Of a stretch of 64,000 nucleotides of DNA, positions 23,597-36,000 are shown in pieces. Made by a program: the position numbers and the translations under genes. Each line of letters starts with the position of its first letter. Positions within the stretch are counted from its first letter, which is position 1. Source of the DNA: Dichetophora obliterata (Eukaryota; Arthropoda; Insecta; Diptera; Sciomyzidae); the NCBI GenBank assembly GCA_963920525.1, contig OY986436.1, positions 28,347,318 to 28,411,317 of the forward strand, given 5' to 3'. The notes under the pieces were generated by a model. It had not been told where the DNA came from, did no database searches, and saw only the letters and a list, made by a program, of their open reading frames with translations.

Positions 23597-25407
23597 TACA
23601 TGCGACACTTTGCGAGACTTTACCAGACTCTGATTTTTCATCTCGGGTCTTCAATTCACCTTCAATCTGTATTATTTAATAAAGTTTTTTCATAGGTTTT
23701 TAATAATGAGCAAGAAGAGGCGCTTGTGGCATATGTTGTGGATTCAGTGCTGCCAACATTATTCGATCTAAGCATATGCGACATTAAGAAACTGGCTTAT
23801 CAATTTGCTCGAAAAATTCAAATCATATGGGATAAATTGGAAATGGCCAGAAAATTGTGGTACTATGGATTCATGCTCCGGCACAAAAATTTAACATAGC
23901 GTACGCCAGAACAGACTAGCATGCATGGTTCATGGTTTTTTGTAAGGAGAACGTAGATAATTTTTTCGCCCATTTGGACGCTGTTCTCACTAAACATCCA
24001 TTTGGGCCAAGCTTTATTTGGAATATGGATGAGACCGGATTTGAAACAGTGCCAACACAAATGGAAAAAATTGTTTCGTTGAAGGGTGTGAAGCGTGTTG
24101 GCCAAATTCCGCGCAAGAAGATGTCGTCAACTTATCTTAAACATATGACGAAGGACACGGCACTAATGACAGCGATGCCGCAGAACGAATTTGAAAAGTT
24201 CATGCACCACTTCATTAAATTTAGTCATTCTTCAAAAGCATCGCCAACACTTGCTACTTGATAACAATGCTTCTCATTTATCGGTGGAAGCTATTAATTT
24301 AGTTGTGGAAAACGGTGTTACAATGTTATCTTTTCCACCAGATTGCAGCCATCCTCTTCAACCGCTCTATGTGTCAGTATATGCTCCGGTTAAAGGAGCC
24401 TACAGCAGACAACACAACGTATGGATGAAAAAGAATGCTGGCCGCATACTAGATATCCTTCATATTCCCATGCTTGTCAAAACGGCTTTGTTGAAAGGAG
24501 CGAATGCTGAAAACATCGTGACTGCCTTCAAGGCCACCGAAATCAGCCCGTACAATCCGGATATTTTCAGCGGCATGGACTTCATTTCACTTGGTGTTGA
24601 TAAAGCGAATGAAGAATCTCTTGCTCTTGAGGAGCAGTATAGCGAGGAAGAACAGTGACGCATCATTGTTGATTGGGTTTAATTTGATGTTGCAGCTTAC
24701 AAGACCGTTTTAATCGTTGGATCGGAGCCATCAACATCTAAAATGTCTCGTTCTAGCAGTTACGCCTTGATGATGAAATGATTTCATCGATTGGTCCTCT
24801 TCAACAGGTGACACAAAAAAAAAATCCAATCGTTTCCCGAAGCCTAAAAAAACCACCATCTACACTTTGTCGGAAAATCTAGCAGCATAGAGTGCAGCAA
24901 CAAAAGCGAGAGGCTGCAAAAGCGAAGGAAGCAACCGCTGAAAAGCGCAAACACAGCGTGTCTTCGAAGAAAATAACGTCAGCAAAACGAAAGAAGAAGG
25001 GGCCAAAAGAACAGTGAGGCGAAACAATTATGTCATAGTGAATTCATTAGGAATTCATTATTCTTTTATTATTAAAACAATGAAATATAATGTAATAATA
25101 AATTTTAAAAAATAAACTGTTTCAATCTGATATTTTTGTTTGGAGTTTTATGTTTTTTTCTTTGTGATTTTGATGGGGTGTTCAACTTACGGACGAAATG
25201 TCATAATTTTTTTGTTTTGAAAGTAATCTTGTCAGTTTTTTCAGCAAAGTTGTAGCTATTGGCCCAATGTACACTGTAGTGCTCAGTCTGCGTGAGCAAT
25301 CATTTATTCAAAAAACACACTATACTGGTCAGTCTGCGTGAAACCAGTTTTGTTTTGTGTACTTGAACTGTGTTTAATTGTATTGGTGTAGGCATCCCAT
25401 AAATAAC

Positions 25408-26236
25408 CCAGTGGGCAAAAGCAGGTCTTTGAAGCGCTTCTAGCAGGCCATCATATGGATTTCTTAGCCCTTCCGTGCTCCTTTCCAAGCCCATAAGCTT
25501 TTTTATATGAAACGAGAAAATTTTCTAGGCCTTCTGCTCTCGCGACTTTAAAGAAGCCTGCTAGAAGCCCTTCTTTAGAATGTACATTAGAAAGAAAAGC
25601 AATATAAATATCAACTTGAAATAAAAAAACTTTTGACAAATTCCAGATTTGAACCAGCGTCCTCTCAGCTGGCGGTCTGGCATCTTACCCACTCGTCCAT
25701 CTCAGTTGTTAATAAACTTCAGCTTATTTTGCATCATTACAAATGAAAGTAAGTTTTCGGGAGCGCGGGTTCGCAACCCAGCGCGGCTCAAAAAAAAATT
25801 TTTTTTTGTATTTTTTTTAAAATCTACATTTTTTACAAATTTTTCTGTCCATTTAAAAATTTTTTTGGAATTTTTTTGTAAATTTCTTCATACAAAAATA
25901 ATAGAAAAGACTTAGAATTTTTCCAGATAAAAGTCTTCATATAATGTGATATGTAATGTGTTAGATTTCGGAGACCTGGGTTCGCGTCCCAACTCGGACA
26001 AAAAAAAATTTTTTTTGTTTTTTCTTTAAGATTTGATTTTTATTTATCTGATCTGATTATTTATAATTTTTGAAAAATTTTTTTATATAAAATAATAGGA
26101 AAAGACTCCAAACCTTCAAAAGGTAGGCCTTACAGAAGCACTCATCAATGCAGCGATCATGGAAGGTATATTGACGCCTATAAGAGCACTACTAGCATGC
26201 ATTCTTTTGCGTATTGCTAGCTAAAATGCCCACTGG
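25408..26236. mobile_element. ~829-bp segment bounded by cccagtgggca / tgcccactggg
   Basis: Perfect 11-bp inverted termini bound a segment that contains an inner inverted pair (cttctagcaggcc near 25437 and gcctgctagaagcc near 25556) and tRNA-like pieces. No clear target duplication (ataa against aata). The class is unknown. Confidence 0.5.
25640..26015. repeat. tRNA-like SINE fragments
   Basis: On the minus strand, 25705-25640 reads like a tRNA head: gatggacgagtgggtaagat (A-box-like) and gctggttcaaatctgg (B-box-like). Two further B-box-like stretches lie on the plus strand at about 25767 (gcgggttcgcaaccc) and 25977 (ctgggttcgcgtcccaa). Each is followed by the same A9T8-type run. None forms a complete tRNA. 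Confidence 0.5.
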
Positions 26237-26500
26237 GAATATGTGATTACTTTGCTTATGTGTGCGTGTCAGTCCATCGTCACTACAGCTTTTTCTGTGA
26301 GTGAAATTTCGCGCACCTCACGTGGCCTGCCTCGCCTCCCTTGCCTAAGAAACCCGGTTTCACGCAAACTGAGCACTACAGTGTATTTTGGGCCAATGAC
26401 ATGTTCTTTCGAACGGTATAACATGCCAAATATTAGTTTAGAGATAAGTTATGGCCAAAAAGGCTAGAGGTGTTCAACTTACGGACTGCTCCCCTAGTAT

Positions 26501-29500
26501 TGGCCGGTTTTTTATTAGAGCACTTTAAAGAGCGATAAATGTGAAAAAACTGGCTATTTTATGTTAATTTTCAACTAGTTTTTGATAATATAGGTCCAAA
26601 CTCCAATAAATATAATATCATTTATAAAATTGTTTATCAGATGACATCAGATGACATGACATGAACGTTTTGTGCGATGAAGACCATTTGGGCACCTTTT
26701 TTTAACGTGACGTCTGACGGCGTATTGCCACTTCACTTTCACTGTTATGCACCAAATATTTTCTTATACTTTCCTAGAACCAATACATAACTATCAAAAA
26801 AGTCAAGGTGTTCATTTACTTCCTTCTATAAAAAAATGAAGAACAGCACTGTGTTTTTGAACCTCTAGGATGAGGACCTGCCCTTAACAAAACTTACTCT
26901 TTGGGATTTTTGCACTAAGTAACTACACTATAGCTGGACCGCCATACTAGAAAAATTAAAATTATAACAAAGTTTCTGACACAAGACAAAAATTTACATA
27001 GCTTTGAAAAAAAAGAATGTCGAATGTTTGAAAAAATTATAAACTTTGACATTGTAAAAGTTGCTTATTTGAGCTACCCCAGAAAAATCTCTTGTTCGAT
27101 ATGTTCCATGAGACAATTGCTACTGAAAACAACTTTTATATAGTTACAGTTACTTTCAACAATACCAAAACTGCCGCACAGTGCAGTTAAAATGAAAGCG
27201 AAGGCATGCTTTAAAATCCTATCAATAATTGCGCAATATGGGAATTACTAATAGAGCTTGTGCACTCTTGTCAAAGAGCTGTCAAAGTGGAGACCTAATG
27301 GAATTTTTTTTTTCTTGATGGCTTTTAAGTCACGTACAAAATTACTTAATATTGTTGTTAATAAGCCATGGAAGTGCCTTTTTAACAAAATATTAATTTT
27401 TTTATTTTTATTATACAATAAAAACATACATCGATACTATGCACATATTTATGCCAACTTTTATAGCTACCCTGTGGTATTATTTTGCTTTTTATTTTAT
27501 TTTTTTACGCCTACCTATTTATCATTTTTAGACTTGCTGTTCCTTTTTCGACATTCAGCGTTTCAGCTGCATATTTTTTATTTTACATTTTTTGCTTTGT
27601 GGTTTAAAAATGCCATTAAAAAGTTTGCTAATACGCTCAAACTTATAGCGTTGCTGAGGCTTGCTTTGCCAATGGACGACAGCTAATGGTTGTGCTCAAT
27701 ACTTTTATTTTTCCTTTTTATAATTTAGAAGCTAGGGTTTTTTGACATATTGCATACTTTCGGTATAATTTTTTTTTTTTTAGTATTTTGTTAATGTTAT
27801 TAGGTACGTTTATTTAAAGTTTTTGTTTTTACTGAACTATGAACGCTTATGTAATGCTGCGGACTTAACTTTGTGGGGTTTATTTTTGACAAGCAAGCAG
27901 CTTAATTTTTTTATTGGTTGTTTCGAAAAAAGTTTCGAAATGTGTCGATTATGGTATTCAAAGCTTTTGTTTTTTTTACACTTAAGTCAAAAATTTTTAA
28001 GCTGAAAATTAGCAAATCGTTTAAATCTTGCATATTTTAAGGCTGTCTTGTTTTTTATTTTATTTTTGTTTGGCATTTGGGTATAAAATGCGATAATGGC
28101 ACCTTAATTAATTATAACGGAATAAAAACGAAAATTGCTTCATCTTACAATGTGTCAACGTTTACAAACAACCCTGCATTAAAAACCCAAGAGTAAACAT
28201 TATTTAAAATATGCCTAAGATCAGGCCATACATCCGGTCTAAGTTTCCATTCTTTCGTTATCATTTATTAAGCATTATTTCTTTATTTTTTTTTGCCTCA
28301 ACGACATAAAACATAAATTACATACATGCAAAAAAAAAACATCAATAAAGCTCCAGATCAAAGCGCAAAAAAAAAGAAAACTCTGACTTCATCATATACA
28401 AATTTTCTTTTTTTATATATTTTTTTTATATATTCTAAAAAAAAATCTCCAAATAAGATACATAAGAGCTAAACAAATAATCTGAGAAATAAAGAAAATA
28501 GAAAAAAAAAAAGACAACAAGGAAGCAATAGCACACAAATATACATGAAGGTCCGGATATGCTTGCAGGATATGAGCGGAAATGTAGCAAACTTGAGGGA
28601 CTCACATTCAAACAAACTAATATTTAACTTTTGAAAACTTTACATACTTGTTGTTTTTGCTGCTGTTGTTGTTATCTTTGTTATATGACAAATATTTGTG
28701 GTCTTAGAGCATAACAGAATATCTCAGTTTTTGCAATTTTTAAAGTCTTTTAAGGCGTGAAATTTAATACGTATATATTTTTAATAAACATATATAAGTA
28801 ATTAATTTCAAATTTTACCCTAAAATTTCAAAGTATTTGAATTAGACAAAATATTAAAAAAAACAGAATATTTTACAAAAAATCTTAAGGTTTGAAGTGC
28901 TCTCTGTAATGTTGACAAAACCTAAGATATGCTGTTATGCTTTGAGAGCACAAATATTTTAAGCAACAAAATAAAAATTTTAACATATCTGCTATACTTT
29001 TCGTTTTCGTGCAAGTTTAGTGCAAAGCGGGCCACTTTTTTTGCTTAATTTCTTTTTTGTCTCCGAAAAGCACTGAGATATCAAAACGGAAGCAAAATTG
29101 TGCAACTGACTGTTGACAAAAACAGTTGTCTTGACAACAGGAAAGTACAGGGTGTGCCATATTTTATGTCGGTATGTAAAAGTTGAATAACTCTGACATT
29201 TATCACCTGTTTGACTTGAGCATACAGTTTTTAATGTCAATTTAGTACAATTTCAACCATGAATAGCTTCACACCGAAACAATGCACTATGAAAAGCATT
29301 TTTTCAACATGAAAAATGTAAATATCGAAGAAAACTTTACATCAGAGAAATGTTCAAGTATGAAAACATCATTCACAGAATAAGAAAAATGTTGCCAGTT
29401 TTTTTTTAAATCCCGAAAGGCATGCAATTTTTATTATCTATTATTTATTTGAACATAAATTAGTACAGTAAGTAAAAAAAAGATCTTTAATTAATACAAC

Positions 29501-30950
29501 GCATAAGAATATATAATCAACTAATGAAATTAAAGGTAGCACTTAACGACAATAATTTTATAGATAAAAATAAAATAGAAATAAGCATAAAAATAAAAAA
29601 TCATAATCAAGAGATAGCAAAAAAAAATCGTAAAGTTAGATAACTAATTATTTATTTATTTACGATAATTTATATTTAAAATCAAATTGATTAAAACATA
29701 AAAATTTTAAGGCTTTTATTAAACTGTTTTAGATGTTCGAAAAATATAACATAATAGATTGTTTGAATTTGTTCGTACTGACGATTTTTGTTTTAAAATT
29801 GATTAATTTTGACCTTAAATTGAATTCAGTATAAATCTTGTCTCTTTTACTTCGGATTTTTTTATTGATATAAACGTATGTTTCTTAATTATTTAAAAAA
29901 AAATTTCTTATAATACAAATATTTATTAAAATATTGAAAAATCATTAAAAAACACTTAAAAAAAAAAGTAAATTAAATTTGCCTTGAATATCTCTTTATT
30001 AGCTCAGCTTGGCTCATCAGACTTATTCAAGTCAATGGAAAGATTAGAATGTCTTCTTTTCGTAAACCGTTTCTAACATGCATTAAGGCTACCAGATTTG
30101 TCTATCGCCAAACAGGGACACTTTAGAGAAACTATTGTTGAATACCCCTGTAGCTCCTCACCCGCGTCAACAGGAAAAAACCTAATTAAAAAGTAATAAA
30201 AATTGAATTTTTACATATTTTTTATATTTAGTTACATTTATTTCTTTAAAAGAAAGACTAGTTTCCATTCTTCAATAAAAAAATAACAATTATAAACTCA
30301 ATAAAAATAATAAATGCAGTATATCGTCGCCCTAATTCTAATAGGACGTATGTCAAAATTGGTCAAAGTAACGTTTATTAGCGGTTTAGGTAGATTGGTC
30401 AAAGCTACATCTATGTCTTTCTTTAGTTTTTAATGTTTGTATGAAACAATACATTATCGTATGAACTTCATACAAATAATAAACAGTTTTCTTTGCCTCC
30501 TGAACAATAGATAATTTTGACTTACGTCGTATTAGAATTAGGCCGACGTTATATTTCCTTGCTTTGAGCTTGTTTTAAAATTTCTGGCTTGGCCTTAATA
30601 TAATTGTAAGACTCTGTGCCAGTGATGCCAACTGGTACGGTAATTGTGGGGGCGTACGGTAATTTACCCCTCTGTACGATGTACGACCCTGACTTGTACG
30701 ATCCTATTTAACGTACGGTAATCTACAATTTTTAAATTCTATAATGGGATGTAAATTTCAGTGAAATTTTCCCTTTTGATTACTTGGTATCCCTGAAACA
30801 TATTTAAGCAGCACACACTTAACGGTTTTTTCTGACAAATAAAAGCGATCAAAAGAATAGATTAGATACTGAATATTCAGTTGGTTTTAAAATCATTATT
30901 TAAATTCGGGTTTTTCTATTTAATCTTAAATTGGACACGTCAACAAATGA
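26501..30950. other. AT-rich intergenic DNA, no gene recognised
   Basis: I see no supported coding region. The long open frame at 27258-27686 is phenylalanine- and leucine-rich because of T-rich composition and has no domain. Near 29150 cagggtgtgccatatttta resembles a mariner-type terminus, but no partner end was found. At about 30616 cagtgatgccaactggtacg resembles a hAT terminus. Confidence 0.5.
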
Positions 30951-30954
30951 CTTA

Positions 30955-32980
30955 CACTCTAAAAAGATTTTGTTTAAATTTACTACAAAACTTGTAGGCA
31001 ACAGTTTTGCGGCTGTTGCTATAGTAAATTTACGCACCTTCTGAAATTAAACATGTGTTTAACTTTGTACATTGTAGTAAAATTAAGCACTGAATTTACT
31101 ATTGATGTTGTAGTAAACTTAAACATGACTGCATTGTTTCTTTTCAACAAGTGTAGTAATATTTCATAATATGCTAATCTCATAGTAGTTAATTTTAACA
31201 TTTGTTGAGTAATTTTACTTCATATATTATAACAATATAAAAAATACTTCTGCTTCAGTTTAAAATTCAACATTTGTTTTACAATGAACAGTGCAGTCAA
31301 ATTTTACATTTTTTATTTGCGTTTATAAAATTATAAAGTTTTGAAATAATAGGGTTGCCACCTATTAATATGTATTTTTAAGAATTTTAAACATCATGTA
31401 ACAGTGTTAGGAAGTCGCTGATTTCGAATCTGAAGTCATAATTTTAAAATTCAAGATGGTGGATAGGGTTGCCACCTTAATTTTTTGTATTTTTATGAAT
31501 TCGGGGCTGGCAAAAAAAATGGTACACAAAAAATGGGTCGCTAAATTCGAATCCGTTGTCAGAATTTCAAAATTATAAAACTGAAATAATAGGGCTGCCT
31601 TCTAATAAAATGTCTTTTTAAGAGTTTTAAACGTCATTTATCAGTGTTAAGGGGTCAGTGATTTCAAATCTAAGGTCAGAATTTCAAAATTCAAGATGGT
31701 GGATAGGTTTGCTACCTTGATTTTTTGTATTTGTAAGAATTCGGGGCTGACAAAAAAAAATGGTATACAAAAAATGGGTCGCTAAATCTGAATCCGTTGT
31801 CAGAATTTCAAAATGATAAAATTTGGAAATAATAGGGTTGCCACCTAATAATATGTCTTTTTAAGAGTTTTAAACGTCATTTGTCAGTGTTAAGGGGTCG
31901 CTGATTTCAAATCTAAGGTCAGAATTTGAAAATTCAGGATGGTGGATAGGGTTGCCACCTTAATTTTTTGTATTTTTATGAATTCGGGGCTGGCAAAAAA
32001 AAAAATGCTACAAAAAAATGGGTCGCTAAATCCGAGTCCGTGTCAGAATTTCAAAATGATAAAATTTTGAAATAATAGGGTTGCTAACTATATGTCTTTT
32101 TAAGAGTTTTGAACGTCATCCTACCCTTTCCACCATCTTGAATTTTAAAATTATGACTTTAGATTCGAAATCAGCGAGCCCTTAACACAGATAAATGACG
32201 TAATTTTCTTTTTTAAATGAGTAATTTTCAAGTTTGACCATTTTAAATATCAGCATCAACCCAGGATTACTTGACTTTTATTAGTTAATTTTTATTTTAA
32301 AATTTTTTAAAATATAATACGTATAAATGTTTTAAAACGTGGCGATATATATAGGTATGGCTAGATCCAAGATATTTGCACTGGCTTACAGAACAATTGA
32401 AAAAGTCATTAAATTTCTCTTCCTTATGCACATATAAGTGAGAGTTGTACACTTTTAAATTCATGAATTTTTTTTTACATATATTGCACTTATTAATGAC
32501 TTATTAGTGACTTATTAAACTGCCCGAAATTATAAAATACCTTAGAGTAATAAATATAAATAAAAACAGCAGCACAAAAAACAATCGTCCTTACGCGATT
32601 ATAAGCAAACTCGAATGAGATATACATGCACGACTGTTACAGTTGTTGAAAGTTAAGCAATTGCTGAATTTTAATACAATTGATGTAGTAGTATAAATGT
32701 TGCCTACTGATATTGTGGCAAAATTCAACATCTGATGTTTAATTTTACTGAAATTAATGTCAAATTTAAAACAATTTCAGATTGCTTCAAAAATGAATGT
32801 ATATTGATATTTTTGTTGTAGCAAAATTAAACAACATGTGTTTAATTTTACTTAAATTTACGTTTGAATTTAAAAATTAAAGATTACTTGAAAAGCTGTA
32901 GTAAAATTACACTTCACTTCAATTTTCAACAAATTATTACTACTATAATAGCAGTAAACTTACACTTATTTTTAAGAGTG
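30955..32980. mobile_element. 2.0-kb TA-flanked TIR element (CACTCT...)
   Basis: The termini cactctaaaaa (30955) and tttttaagagtg (to 32980) are inverted and flanked by TA at 30953-30954 and 32981-32982. Subterminal zones on both sides repeat a gtagtaaaattaaac-like motif many times (for example near 31083, 31111 and 32830). No transposase was seen. It carries a 240-bp satellite in its middle. The element at 37047-37678 has closely related ends. Confidence 0.72.
31347..32205. repeat. 240-bp satellite array with inverted terminal half-unit
   Basis: The phrase ataatagggttgccacc and variants starts at about 31347, 31587, 31829 and 32072, a period of 240-243 bp. Each unit also contains caagatggtggatagggttg and aattcggggctg segments. 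From about 32112 the array turns round: caccatcttgaattttaaaa through tcagcgagcccttaac is the inverse of the earlier unit. A hairpin-forming end results. Confidence 0.8.
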
Positions 32981-33019
32981 TAGAAAGATCGTCGTCTTCT
33001 GTGTTAAACAAGTTACGAA

Positions 33020-36000
33020 AATTAAAAAAATAAGAAAGCACAGTTGCCAAAACTTCAGGATCTAATAGAAAAATATTCCAGAAATCAAGCAGTGGCTCAG
33101 GCTTTTCAAAATGAGCTCAACCAAAGCCGTGAGCGTTTTATGACAGCAGAACTGAGTGTTTTAAAAATACATGCATCCAGCTTCGGTCATAATAATAAAG
33201 GCGAGTCTATTGTTGACGGTCAACTCAGGACTTCAAAGCAAGACACAGAAAACTATACTTTAGAAAAGCAGGTAAAAAATTAGCAAAAATACGAACGTGC
33301 TCATTTCTAGTACAGCAAAATGCATCAATTTGCCCAGTAGATTTGATGAAAGAGAGCCACAAAAAATATTTTTCGGACTCAAATATTGCACAGAGTATGC
33401 AACTTGAGAAAACTTAAGCTGGAAACTTCTCCGTAACGAAAAAAAAGAGGAGCATCAGGACAAAATCGTCTTTGTACGCAGATCAAAGAAGCCATCCGAA
33501 ATCGATGACCCAGACCAGCGGTTTGCACTGGGTGAGGGTAATGCCTACTTAGTTTTTGAACTATAAATTAATGTTCTCTGTAAGCAATGTGATGGGTTAA
33601 ATGTTGTTCAGTTTAATGCTAGGAGCTTAAATGGGTCCAAACTTGACTATGCAAGATATATTTTTGAAACGTCGTCTGTGGACGTAATTTGTGTTTCCGA
33701 AACATGGTTTAAAAGCGAAATTCCGGAATCTCACTATAATATTACTGGGTACAAACTATTCCGTAGTGACAGGTGTGCTCGAAGAGGTGGTGGTGTTGCG
33801 GTTTATTGTAAGTCCAATCTTAATGTTAAGTTTGTCAATAAATGTAATGATGTCTGTGAGTTCATTAATGTTGAAATTTTTGATGGAAATACTAAAATTT
33901 TAGTATCGTGTGTTTACAATCCTCATCGATGCCATAGCCTTGAAACATTTTTCACCGACTTAACTAGTAAATTGATTAATTATGATTTATTTTTTGTTTG
34001 TGGTGATTTTAACATTAACCTACTGAAAAATGATCTTGCAACTGATAACTTTCATTATTTGTCTTCTTTGTGTGGATTGAAAATTATAAATGATTCTGTG
34101 CCTACTCGTTATATGCGTGATTGTGAGCCTAGCCTTCTTGATGTTTGTTTATTGTCTGATACTTCCCTTCTTCTTAAATTTGACCAAATGAGTTTCTTGT
34201 CTGACCATGACTTAGTTTTCTGTTGCCTTAATGTTAATCTAGGTAGAACTTCTTCTGCAAATTTTTCTTATTTTGATTATAAGTCGATAGACTATCCAGC
34301 ATTATATCAAAACCTCTCTGACATTAGATGGAATGATTGCTGGTTTCTTGATACAGTTGATGAAAAACTTAGGGCGTTCATGCATAGATTAGATGTTGTT
34401 TTTGCTAGTCATGTTCCATTACGTACAGTGCAAGTCTTAAATAATTGTTGTCCTTGGTTTACAAAGCATGTATTAGATTCTATTAGGCTTAGAAATAGAA
34501 AATATTCAATTTGGAAAAGAAATCGTTCCGAAGCTAATTGGAATGAATTCAGAAGTGCTCGTAACTCTGCTACACTTATGATTAGACAAGCTAAAACAAA
34601 TTTTTTTAACTCTAAGCTCAACCCCAACTTGAACTCAAAACAGCTATGGAAGAACATTAAAAAGTATAGAGTTTTTAGCAATAATTCGACTGAATGCTGT
34701 TTAAACCCTGATGAGTTTAATAACTTATTTTTGGGCAGTAGTTGCCCTACTTCTACACACAACGTTAGCAACGCTGACTTGCCAGTGCATGCAAACTCAT
34801 TGTTTCCACCCTTTGAATTTTCTACCGTTAGTGAAGATTACGTTGCTATGTGCATAATGAAGATAAACTCTAATGCCGTTGGCATTGATGGAATGCCCAT
34901 TAAGTTCGTTAAATTAGTATTACCTTTTATATTATCGCCATTAACTCACATCATAAATCACTGTATAACCTGTTCCAGATTTCCTGATTTATGGAAGGCT
35001 GCCACGGTCTTACCTGTGGCTAAATCTGCTTCTGCCTCTGCACCCAATGACTTTAGGCCCATTAGTATCTTGCCTGCACTGGGAAAGGTCTTTGAGAGAA
35101 TAATGGCCAACCAAATTACTGAATATTTAAATACAAATGAGTTGTTATCACCGCTGCAATCTGGTTTTAGGACTGGTCACAGTTGCTCCACAGCAGCAGT
35201 TAAGATTCTGGATGATATTAGAATCTATTATGATCAAAACTTTTTGACTCTGCTTTGTCTTATCGACTTCTCCAAAGCATTTGATTCTGTTAATCACACT
35301 CTTCTTTGCCACAAATTAAAAATCTTCTTTAAGTTTAGCTCTAGTGCTGTGAATTTGATAGCCAACTACCTAGAAGGGAGATTGCAGCGGGTTAAAGTGG
35401 GAGATGTTTATTCTTCTCTTAAATCAGTTTTAGTCGGAGTCCCTCAAGGGTCTATCCTTGGTCCACTACTATTTTCTCTGTTTATAAATGACGTTTTTTC
35501 AGTTTGTCAATTTGCAACTGTTCATGCATACGCTGATGACATTCAACTCTACCTCTCTCGACCAACTGGACTGCTAGAAGACTTGACTTACAGACTGAAC
35601 TATGATTTGACCTCCTTGAACAAATGGGCTGTTACTAACCTGCTTCTTATTAATCCCCTAAAATCTAAAGTTCTTCCCATTGCGAGGAATGACTCCTGCT
35701 TTAATGATATTCCTCCCCTGTTTATTGGAGATGAGCAACTTGAATTTGTGCTTAAAGTAAAAAACTTGGGATTTATAATTAATTCAAAACTGACTTGTGT
35801 TGACCACATAAATAACACCATAGGGAAAATATACGGGACTTTGCGTTACTTACGAACTTCTTCGGACTTCACGCCTATTGAAACTCGTCGCAGACTTGTT
35901 GTGCAATTAATTATGCCGCATATTACATACTTTGATGTCGTTTATAGTCAGCTTGACTCACAATCCCAGCACAAACTTCTTGTGGCATTTAATAGTGCTG

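Larger units (their letters stand above)
19501..23647. mobile_element. ~4.1-kb TIR element inserted in the pogo-like intron
   Basis: The left terminus (19501-19545, including gatgaaaaatcagagcctcc and aaagtctagcaaagt) is inverted at the right (23606-23647, including actttgcgagactttacc and tctgatttttcatc). Without the mariner inside, the element would be about 2.86 kb. A possible ttca target repeat flanks both ends, but the exact edges are uncertain. No own transposase was recognised, so it is probably non-autonomous, and I cannot name the superfamily. Its inner sequence contains at least two further inserted elements. Confidence 0.68.
19202..25017 (+). pseudogene. pogo/Tigger-type transposase pseudogene with an intron
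   Basis: The first recognisable exon follows a ttttttatttttag acceptor at about 19201 and reads TERGESDFETLLNAIRAIK then VKSAATAYNINRMSLTR, a Psq/CENP-B-type DNA-binding helix region. It carries two in-frame stops. It ends at 19472 before a gt donor. Coding resumes at 23696 after catag and the frame joins exactly: AKAHL then VFNNEQEEALVAYV. Next come WYYGFMLRHKNL, FGPSFIWNMDETGFETVP (first catalytic Asp, about 24000) and LLLDNNASHL (second catalytic Asp, about 24255). PPDCSHPLQPL and ATEISPYNPDIF follow, then a lysine-rich tail to a stop at 25015. The segment between the two Asp blocks looks shortened. There are stops and two or more frameshifts. This is the DDE family of pogo/Tigger/jerky. 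It could be a transposon copy or a decayed domesticated gene. Confidence 0.83.
25018..26500. mobile_element. Non-coding right part of the pogo-like element with nested inverted repeats
   Basis: The sequence ggtgttcaacttacggac occurs in direct orientation near 25177 and near 26467. The second copy is followed by tgctcccctag and TA at about 26497, which looks like a transposon terminus. A ~36-bp segment (ggccca, tacactgtagtgctcagt, gcgtga; about 25260-25300) is inverted at about 26355-26396. I infer that these belong to the pogo-like transposon. I did not find its matching left terminus. Confidence 0.5.

Noticed and set aside
25640..25705. Possible tRNA gene on the minus strand
   Set aside because: Box-like sequences are present but the acceptor and anticodon arms do not pair into a complete cloverleaf; better explained as a SINE head.
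27258..27686. 142-codon open frame rich in F, L and Y
   Set aside because: Composition follows a T-rich tract; no domain, no start context, no splice or homologous support.
28992..29240. 82-codon frame beside a mariner-like terminus (cagggtgtgccatatttt)
   Set aside because: Only one terminus was found and the peptide has no transposase motif; insufficient to call an element.
32950..33300. ORF1 (gag-like) of the 33-kb LINE
   Set aside because: A 79-codon glutamine/glutamate-rich frame is present but lacks zinc knuckles or any domain I can name; kept only as a possibility in the LINE entry.
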